Positions 58,732 to 64,000 of a stretch of DNA of 64,000 bases are shown here, in pieces. Under the pieces are notes generated by a model that saw nothing but the letters and a program-made list of their open reading frames with translations, had not been told where the DNA came from and did no database searches. A program made the position numbers and the translations under genes. The stretch comes from VXOZ01 sp965220045 (lineage in GTDB: Bacteria; Chloroflexota; UBA11872; VXOZ01): the NCBI GenBank assembly GCA_965220045.1, contig OZ244803.1, positions 992,001 to 1,056,000 on the forward strand, in the 5' to 3' direction. Within the stretch, counting starts at the first letter, position 1. The number at the start of each line of letters is the position of its first letter.

Positions 58732-59796
58732 TCAAGCGATTAGCCCTTGTTCTTTTAGAATCTGAATGCAGCCATTCGCTGAGTCATGTGTGAATCCGTC
58801 GCTAAAGTGCGTTGCGTTTTGCAGGAAGTCGTGATTCGGCAAACCTGCCTCCACGTCTACTGAGAGTATTGGAATGTTGGCTGGGAGATCAGAGAGTATC
58901 CGATTGATGTTTTCGTCTCGAAAGGCATAACCCACGAAAATAGCTGCTTGCGCGTTTCGTGCGACCCAACGTAGGTGCTCATAAAATACGTTGAATGGCT
59001 CTTGTGTCGGCCACTCCTTTTCACCTGGATATAGAGCAATGTGATTGTAAAGGTCTCCAGTAAATCGTCTAGGGCCAACGAAGATTTCTCTAACGTTGCC
59101 GCGTATCCAATTTGCTGACCCATGGAGTTTCGTTAGTTTCCCCTTTCCCGATTCCGGGCTAGTTGGCCTTTTTGTTTCTGACCAGCACGCCAAGTCCAGC
59201 TTTGTCCCTCCCGAACCGCCGACCATGCCGGATTCAATCTTGTCTTCTAGCTGGCCAACGTCAACTACACATTCGAGCACACGGTCATAGTTTGTTGTGA
59301 AGACCTCAGTGACTTTGGTTGATTCTGCAAGTGTAACAAGCAGCAGTAACCAGTCTGCTAGGTCTTTATCTTCAGGTTCACTGCCATAGAAACTATAGAC
59401 AAGCGCCTTAATGTCATTTAGAAGTCTCTCTAGTGAAGAGGAGTCCTGTCTCATCGTTGTAACTAAGGGACTGAGATTTCCACCTTGTAGGTGGACTCTA
59501 TTGTCAGGATCGATCTTTCGAATGCGTTCATATGGTGGATCGTACATCCATTTCGTGAAAGAATCCTCGTCAAAATAGTCCGCACAATGATCTTCCATTC
59601 TACTGAGCACGTCAATTAGGTCTTCTATGTCGATTGTTTGACCACTTTTTCGGTTTTCCAAGAATTCAGAAGCTGCGGCAAACCAAGGGGTTTCTCTTAT
59701 TTGGTCGGGCACACGCTTGAAGAACTCTGCAGTAGTTGGATATTGCTCGCAGTTGACCGCATATGAGGCTCCGGCACCTGCAAAAACGAGAATCAC
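58732..59796 (-). CDS. SIR2-like domain protein; candidate NAD-depleting defence effector
   Basis: This 354-residue protein has a SIR2-like NAD-binding fold over its full length. Motifs are FAGAGAS (residues 5-11), the NAD-contacting TTNYD (167-171) and the catalytic-type histidine in LHGSANW (His225). An insertion between residues 60 and 150 is helical. SIR2-like proteins in phage defence hydrolyse NAD. It reads towards the ApeA-like gene and ends just after the second tail copy. Its AT-rich composition matches the ApeA-like gene, which suggests joint transfer. No second effector or sensor domain is fused to it. Confidence 0.82.
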   Translation of the reverse strand: MILVFAGAGASYAVNCEQYPTTAEFFKRVPDQIRETPWFAAASEFLENRKSGQTIDIEDLIDVLSRMEDHCADYFDEDSFTKWMYDPPYERIRKIDPDNRVHLQGGNLSPLVTTMRQDSSSLERLLNDIKALVYSFYGSEPEDKDLADWLLLLVTLAESTKVTEVFTTNYDRVLECVVDVGQLEDKIESGMVGGSGGTKLDLACWSETKRPTSPESGKGKLTKLHGSANWIRGNVREIFVGPRRFTGDLYNHIALYPGEKEWPTQEPFNVFYEHLRWVARNAQAAIFVGYAFRDENINRILSDLPANIPILSVDVEAGLPNHDFLQNATHFSDGFTHDSANGCIQILKEQGLIA

Positions 59797-60075
59797 GTTC
59801 TACCTCCCACTATGTTGTAAGGTGAATTCTGGCCTTGCTTGATGGGCAAGTCCATGGTAGTCTCTACAACCGCATTTCGTCACAATCAGTGCCCCAACGC
59901 TTTTAAATGCTTGGAGCAATTCGCTGAAACGCAAGGGCACTCGTTGCGCCATCCAACTGTGGCTCATGCGAATATCCTCTCTTGCCCTGACTCGACCAAG
60001 ATTCAGACTAGGCGATGAATCCTCAATTGGCAAGAAACTCTTTGTTTTGCCCTTGAAATGTCGCCTGCCCTTCAT

Positions 60076-60102
60076 CCCCGTATCGAGTACGGGGCAGGCT
60101 CT
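60076..60102. repeat. Dispersed hairpin CCCCGTATCGAGTACGGGG
   Basis: CCCCGTATCGAGTACGGGGC is followed by AGGCT; the same element, one base different, lies at 56420-56447. It is within the gap of about 400 bases before the toxin-antitoxin genes, which otherwise holds only the operator below. Confidence 0.75.
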
Positions 60103-60153
60103 AACCTTCACCCCTAGGAGAGAGAACAAAGTGGATCAACACATGCGCTTATG

Positions 60154-60178
60154 ACCATAGTCATGACTATGGTACAAT
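60154..60178 (+). promoter_or_regulatory. Perfect 20-bp palindrome overlapping the toxin-antitoxin promoter
   Basis: ACCATAGTCATGACTATGGT at 60154-60173 is a perfect inverted repeat, and its last base is the first of TACAAT (60173-60178), a good -10 box. The antitoxin ATG is 34 bases further on. Placement next to the -10 fits autoregulation by a dimeric antitoxin or antitoxin-toxin complex. Confidence 0.75.
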
Positions 60179-60211
60179 TGGGGCAATCACGCGCGTACCA
60201 GGATGAGAATT

Positions 60212-60550
60212 ATGGCAACGGATAACGAAAGAGCTGATGGTGGGATGGGCGTGCCCGGTGGAGCGCTGCCGGCAGATGGTGTGCAACTACCCTCCGGCGT
60301 GCGGGTGGTGAAGGCGTCGGAATTCAAGGCGAAGTGCTTGCAGCTCATGGACGAGGTGGCGGCGAGCGGTGAGGAGATTATCATCACCAAGCGGGACCGG
60401 CCGGTCTCCCGCCTGGCGCCGTACCGGAAAAAGTCCAAGCTGGCATTTGGCCGCAACCGAGACCACATTCACAGTCGCGGTGACATCGTGGAGCCGATGC
60501 CGGCAGAGTGGTTTGAGGATGCCGATGATTCCGCGGGAGACCTGTTTTGA
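60212..60550 (+). CDS. Phd/YefM-family antitoxin
   Basis: This 112-residue protein is a type II antitoxin. The Phd/YefM DNA-binding core is VVKASEFKAKCLQLMDEVAASGEEIIITKRDRPVSRLAP (about 31-70). A C-terminal tail of about 40 residues (acidic end WFEDADDSAGDLF) should wrap the toxin. The ATG at 60212 is preferred to one at 60203 because AGGA then has normal spacing. The stop overlaps the toxin start, and a perfect palindrome lies beside the promoter. Confidence 0.9.
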   Translation: MATDNERADGGMGVPGGALPADGVQLPSGVRVVKASEFKAKCLQLMDEVAASGEEIIITKRDRPVSRLAPYRKKSKLAFGRNRDHIHSRGDIVEPMPAEWFEDADDSAGDLF

Positions 60551-60945
60551 TCCTCCTCGATACGCACGTCTTGGTGTGGCAGGAGCAAGGCGACCGGAGG
60601 TTGGGGCGGCAGGCACGCCAGGCCGTTGCTCGCGCCCTCGCAGCGGGTCAGGCGGCGGTCTCGGCCATCACCTTCTGGGAAGTTGGCATGCGCATTCAGC
60701 AAGGCCAACTTGCGCTCGGCTTCGACCTGGACGCCTGGCGGCACGACCTGCTCGACCAAGGCGTGATTGAGATTCCTGTGGATGGTCGTGTGGCAACTCG
60801 TGCCGGCCTGCTGCCGGACATGCACGGCGACCCGGCCGACCGTCTCATCGTCGCTACCGCCTTGCAGGGCCACCGGCTCATTACCGCCGACGAGCGCATC
60901 CTGGGCTGGCCGGGCACCCTGGACCGGTTGCGCGCTACCGAGTAA
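60547..60945 (+). CDS. PIN-domain toxin
   Basis: This 132-residue PIN ribonuclease is the toxin partner of the Phd-like antitoxin. The acidic metal-binding residues are visible: LLDTHVLVW (Asp5), TFWEVGM, and the DPADRLIVATAL/TADERI region near the C-terminus. The likely start is TTG at 60547, overlapping the antitoxin stop by four bases. Full PIN motifs suggest an active nuclease; its RNA target is unknown. Confidence 0.9.
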   Translation: MILLDTHVLVWQEQGDRRLGRQARQAVARALAAGQAAVSAITFWEVGMRIQQGQLALGFDLDAWRHDLLDQGVIEIPVDGRVATRAGLLPDMHGDPADRLIVATALQGHRLITADERILGWPGTLDRLRATE

Positions 60946-60984
60946 GGGCGAAAACATATGCCGTCGGGCGGACCGGCGGCGGGC

Positions 60985-61200
60985 GCAGGTTGCAAACCTG
61001 CGCTACCGGACTCCAGCGGTCGAGACTGCAATCTCATGGCGTATGACGCAGGCTGCACTCCTGCGCTGCCGGAGACAAGCAATCGAGACTGTGATCACAT
61101 GGCGTATGGTGCAGGTTGCAAACCTGCGCTACCGGACTCAGGCAGTCGCGACTGTCATCTCGCGGCGTGTCGTGCAGGATGCAATGCTGCACTATGGTAC
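60985..61200. repeat. 63-bp tandem repeat with hairpins (3.4 copies)
   Basis: Copies start at 60985, 61048, 61111 and 61174, exactly 63 bases apart. Each opens with a small stem (GCAGGTTGCAAACCTGC or variant) followed by GCTACCGGACT or similar. Because 63 is 21 codons, a plus-strand frame from ATG 60958 stays open and reads a 21-residue repeat (AGCKPALPDSSGRDC and so on). An AAGGGCG lies before that ATG. The opposite strand is open too, so coding is not shown. Confidence 0.85.
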
Positions 61201-61438
61201 ACAGTCCCCCCTTAGGCCTTCCTTTCACCGCGCAATGTCCGGCACGCGATAGCTTGCGGCGAGATTGAGCCGGGCAGTCTCTTGCCTATACACGCGTCAT
61301 GCCGTATTATCATACGACTTGACACACTAAGAAAGTTGTGTCATAAACTTGCTTGATTCGGGTTGCGGTTAGTGTCATTTTCACCAATCGTGAGAATAAG
61401 CGATTCTTGCGCACATCTAGCAGAGGAGTTCTGGCAGC

Positions 61439-61870
61439 ATGGCAATTCTGCACAAGGTCTTGGCGGTGTACCTGTTTGTGGTGGGTTTCTGCGCGTGGGG
61501 GCTGCTGTTTGCGACGCCGCTGTACCATGACGGCTCGCCGGACTACCCGCACTGGCAGATTCTCAACTACTTCATGGCGGCGGCAGTGCTGATCATGCTG
61601 GTGAAGGGCTTCCTGATGTGGCGCGAACGCGACGCCCAGGCAGGCGGCAGCAACGATCCCATTGCGCACCTGCGGGTAAGCATTGCTTTCTACGGGACAG
61701 TTGTTCTCTCCATGCTATTTTATTGGGAATGGTTCTGGACTCTCAATCCTGAAAGCGAGACCGGGGACGCGGTGACCTCGCACCTCATCTACTTTCCCAT
61801 CGTCGATGCGCTCTTCGTGCTGCTCTGTCTCTTGATCGGACGCCGCTTCTGGCAAGAGGGCAGCGCGTAG
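61439..61870 (+). CDS. Small four-helix membrane protein, unknown function
   Basis: This 143-residue protein has about four hydrophobic segments: VLAVYLFVVGFCAWGLLF (about 7-25), LNYFMAAAVLIMLVKGF, VSIAFYGTVVLSMLFYW and YFPIVDALFVLLCLLIG. I recognise no family. GAGGAG lies 10 bases before the ATG. It stands alone, so context gives no hint of its role. Confidence 0.7.
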   Translation: MAILHKVLAVYLFVVGFCAWGLLFATPLYHDGSPDYPHWQILNYFMAAAVLIMLVKGFLMWRERDAQAGGSNDPIAHLRVSIAFYGTVVLSMLFYWEWFWTLNPESETGDAVTSHLIYFPIVDALFVLLCLLIGRRFWQEGSA

Positions 61871-62325
61871 GATTGGCGGGCGCGACAAGCAAGCGCATCA
61901 GTGTCACCGAAACCTAGAGGGTCGAGACCGGATGGCGGGGTCTCGACCCTTCTCTATTGAGTGGGGCGTGCGGTAATGCCCAAAGCGACGTGCCCCGATT
62001 GGGAATTGGCCTCAAGCGCCAAGGAGCGGGGGACAAGCCCCCGCGCTACGGCTGGCATGTGAGGAATGAACTATATCCAGCGAAACCTGTCCTAAGGGCT
62101 TGCCGTATGCAAGTTTTGGACATAAAGGGCCGGCAGTCAATTGGCGACATGCGTGCGAGGAACAGAACGGATGGATTCCCGCTTTCGCGGGAATGACGGA
62201 TAGCGCGGCTCTCGCACTTCGCTCTGAACTCTCTCATTCACTCAGCTCTTGGTAGAGCATAGTACGGCCGTGTCTTGTCGATCCGCACGTATTCCCTGCG
62301 CGAACGATGCAGGGTAGACGCCTCC
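61871..62325. repeat. Gap with two dispersed palindromes
   Basis: This gap of about 450 bases holds GCGGGGGACAAGCCCCCGC near 62025 and the inverted form of the TTCCCGCGAAAGCGGGAA element at 62170-62199. A hairpin around 61917-61948 (GGGTCGAGACCG / CGGGGTCTCGACCC) could terminate the membrane-protein gene. No gene was found. Confidence 0.7.
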
Positions 62326-63708
62326 CTAGTACAGGCTGTCCTTATTGGTGGAGTAACACCACTGCGACGTCAGCAGGAAGTGCACGAGCGCATCCTGCGC
62401 CTTCGGTGTGCCGATACGCTGGAGCGCATGGACGGCCTTGCCGCGCACGTAGCGGTTTTCGTCATTCAGGGCGTGCGCGAGGGCAGGCGTGGCTTCGTCC
62501 GCTTTATCACCAATCCGCGATAGCGCCAGGGCCGCGCCGCGCCGCATGAGCTCGTCTTCATCGCCGAGCGCCTCGATTAGGGCCGGTACGCCGTTGGCGG
62601 AGTTTTGCAGCGAGATGCCGAGCGCGTCCACGGCATGGCGGCGCACCTCGATCGAATCGTCGTTAAGGGCCGCTGTCAGGGCCGGCATGACCTCGTCGCC
62701 GAGATAGCCCAGGTCGGCCAGGGTCTCCACCGCCATACAGCGCGCGCCCTCGTTCTCATCTTGGCAGGCATCCAGCAGGGCGGGCACGGCTGCCTTGCCG
62801 ATGGTGCTCAGGGCATAGCTGGCGTTGCGCCGCACGGCCTCATTGTCGTGCTGGAACGCATCGATCAGCGCGGGCACGGCCACCTCACCCATCGAGCCCA
62901 ACGCATAAGCCGATGCCAAGCAGGTGGTTTCGTCGTCCACCTTGATATTCGCGATCAACTCCGGTATCGAGCCGTTGCCATTGGCGGACGGCGCGCCGTT
63001 ATTGGCCGCGCCGGTGTACCAGCGCCACATGTTGCTCCACACGCCGTTGAGTGCGCTCTCGCTATCGTCGGCCCATTCACTGTCCTGGCTATTCCAACTC
63101 GGCTCCTGCGGCTCTTCGATGCGGGCGAACATGAACTTCATCATGTAGCGCTTCTTGTCGGTAGAGTTGCCCATGCCCCGGTGCCACAGATCGTAGTGGA
63201 CCATTAATACCGTCCCGGCCTCCACCACCACGGGGACCTCGCCCTCGGTGGTATCCAGCCGCATGTTGAGGCCGATGGGGCCGACCAGCCAGTTGTAATA
63301 GTGGGTGCCCGGCAGCACGCCGGTGGGGCCCATCTCGACGGTTGTGTCCTGCGGATAGTACATTGCCAGCAGCCAGCGGGTGCGGTGGCGGCGGCGAGTG
63401 AAGGAGTCCCGGTGAATCTGCTGACCTTCGCTGTGGGGCGGACGATAGTGACAGTGGCGGTGGGGGTGAACGAAGTAGTTGTTGCCCAGCACCCCCGTCA
63501 GCGCGCCGTCCACGGCGGGATCGTCGAGGATCTGGCGAATGGCGGGAATTCGCGCCATCAGGTTGTTTCCGGGGTTGCCCTCTTCTTCGAAGAGGGCCTC
63601 GGTCTGGTTCCAAACATCTTGATGGAACTCGCGGGGATGCCCGGTCTTGACCGCAACATACCCGTTGCGAATGAAGTCACGCATCTGTTCGTCGGTGAGC
63701 CTAATCAT
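62326..63708 (-). CDS. Phytanoyl-CoA dioxygenase-family enzyme fused to HEAT repeats
   Basis: This 460-residue protein has an N-terminal PhyH Fe(II)/2OG oxygenase domain (about 1-240) with an intact metal triad: H99-R-D101 (QQIHRDSF), distal His176 (LWHRGMG) and Arg187. The C-terminal half (245-450) is five or six PBS-lyase-type HEAT repeats, with PALIDAFQHDNEAVRRNASYAL and like units about 31-32 residues apart. The pairing is unusual; the repeats may bind a protein substrate or partner. The ATG at 63708 lies 12 bases after GGAGG; a five-codon frame starts nearer that site. Confidence 0.85.
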   Translation of the reverse strand: MIRLTDEQMRDFIRNGYVAVKTGHPREFHQDVWNQTEALFEEEGNPGNNLMARIPAIRQILDDPAVDGALTGVLGNNYFVHPHRHCHYRPPHSEGQQIHRDSFTRRRHRTRWLLAMYYPQDTTVEMGPTGVLPGTHYYNWLVGPIGLNMRLDTTEGEVPVVVEAGTVLMVHYDLWHRGMGNSTDKKRYMMKFMFARIEEPQEPSWNSQDSEWADDSESALNGVWSNMWRWYTGAANNGAPSANGNGSIPELIANIKVDDETTCLASAYALGSMGEVAVPALIDAFQHDNEAVRRNASYALSTIGKAAVPALLDACQDENEGARCMAVETLADLGYLGDEVMPALTAALNDDSIEVRRHAVDALGISLQNSANGVPALIEALGDEDELMRRGAALALSRIGDKADEATPALAHALNDENRYVRGKAVHALQRIGTPKAQDALVHFLLTSQWCYSTNKDSLY

Positions 63709-64000
63709 CGCTGTTCATGACCTCCTGTGCTGCTCTTGCCGTCGGTAGCAGTGTCTACGTCTTGGCGCTTTGCGTCCAATTGCCAGGCGCAGAATCGCCA
63801 GCGAATTCTCCGATTAAATGCGGAATTGCTATCACTCTATTACGGCATGCTCTTGCTGTCAAAACTACACGATAGGTGCCGCCCCAAAGGCGGTTCTCTT
63901 GGTTGGTAAGGGATGAAATTCGTCGTCTCCCCGCGCCATAGAGGGTAGGATGTTGTGTCACCCGCAAAGGGCGTGGGGTCGCGGAGGCTTCCAACGCGGT

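Noticed and set aside
63755..63994. 79-residue minus-strand frame at the right edge
   Set aside because: Composition is random-like, with no ribosome site or known motif; the last ~290 bases appear to hold no gene apart from the upstream region of the PhyH-HEAT gene.

Overview
This window is a moderately GC-rich bacterial chromosome segment. It has Shine-Dalgarno-led genes in short co-directional runs, three intact tRNA genes and a full glutamate synthase. The gene mix (enolase-superfamily, Gfo/Idh/MocA, creatininase, SDR, class III aminotransferase and phytanoyl-CoA dioxygenase genes, plus a candidate selenoprotein, many dispersed palindromes and several defence-type genes) resembles uncultured marine or sponge-associated lineages such as Chloroflexota (SAR202-like) or Poribacteria. 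That placement is inference; no rRNA or ribosomal protein gene is present to settle it.

Positions 1-20,200 are mostly metabolic: a SixA phosphatase, 7Fe ferredoxin, chorismate mutase/prephenate dehydratase (pheA), a LysM/M23 peptidase beside ribulose-phosphate epimerase (rpe), an organic-acid/sugar catabolism set (MR/MLE-like enzyme, Gfo/Idh, creatininase, SDR, aminotransferase), a deacetylase-like protein, a GNAT and a 1515-residue gltB without an adjacent gltD. A short Cys-containing ORF followed at once by a terminator hairpin lies just upstream of gltB. Positions 20,700-29,400 hold tRNA-Val(UAC) and tRNA-Phe, a glycogen-debranching-type glucosidase, a DegT aminotransferase, an MFS transporter, an HD-GYP protein with an altered HD dyad, a thioredoxin-like/TPR gene interrupted by an in-frame UGA with a strong SECIS-like hairpin, and a SOUL haem-binding protein.

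Positions 29,970-35,900 are built around tRNA-Val(GAC). The intact gene is followed by two decayed near-full-length copies, each about 2.9 kb further on. The first interval holds a four-gene DUF1538-DUF1538-PII-CBS operon. The second holds one AT-richer gene encoding two Rossmann-like (deoxyribosyltransferase/TIR-like) domains fused to a P-loop ATPase, a candidate defence protein. Positions 36,300-47,700 contain a phytanoyl dioxygenase with HxG in place of HxD, a YCII/NTF2/PhnB group, an OpgC-like acyltransferase pseudogene split by an IS481-type element with a clean 5-bp target duplication, a frameshifted fragment of a PLD-ATPase gene, a Pro/Thr-repeat surface protein, an orphan histidine kinase and the intact PLD-ATPase gene. 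Positions 47,716-52,851 encode a 1711-residue exonuclease-RecQ-UvrD fusion. The intact PLD-ATPase and the helicase are adjacent and co-directional, with tandem repeats between them.

Positions 53,200-64,000 contain a cupin, a histidine decarboxylase overlapping a double-ACT protein, then a small defence island: an ApeA-like HEPN gene between two 3'-end copies of a decayed gene, followed by a SIR2-like gene. A Phd/PIN toxin-antitoxin pair follows, with a perfect 20-bp palindrome beside its likely -10 box. A 63-bp tandem repeat, a membrane protein and a phytanoyl dioxygenase-HEAT fusion complete the window. The strongest leads are the selenoprotein, the tRNA-bounded modules, the two uncharacterised ATPase genes and the ApeA/SIR2 island.
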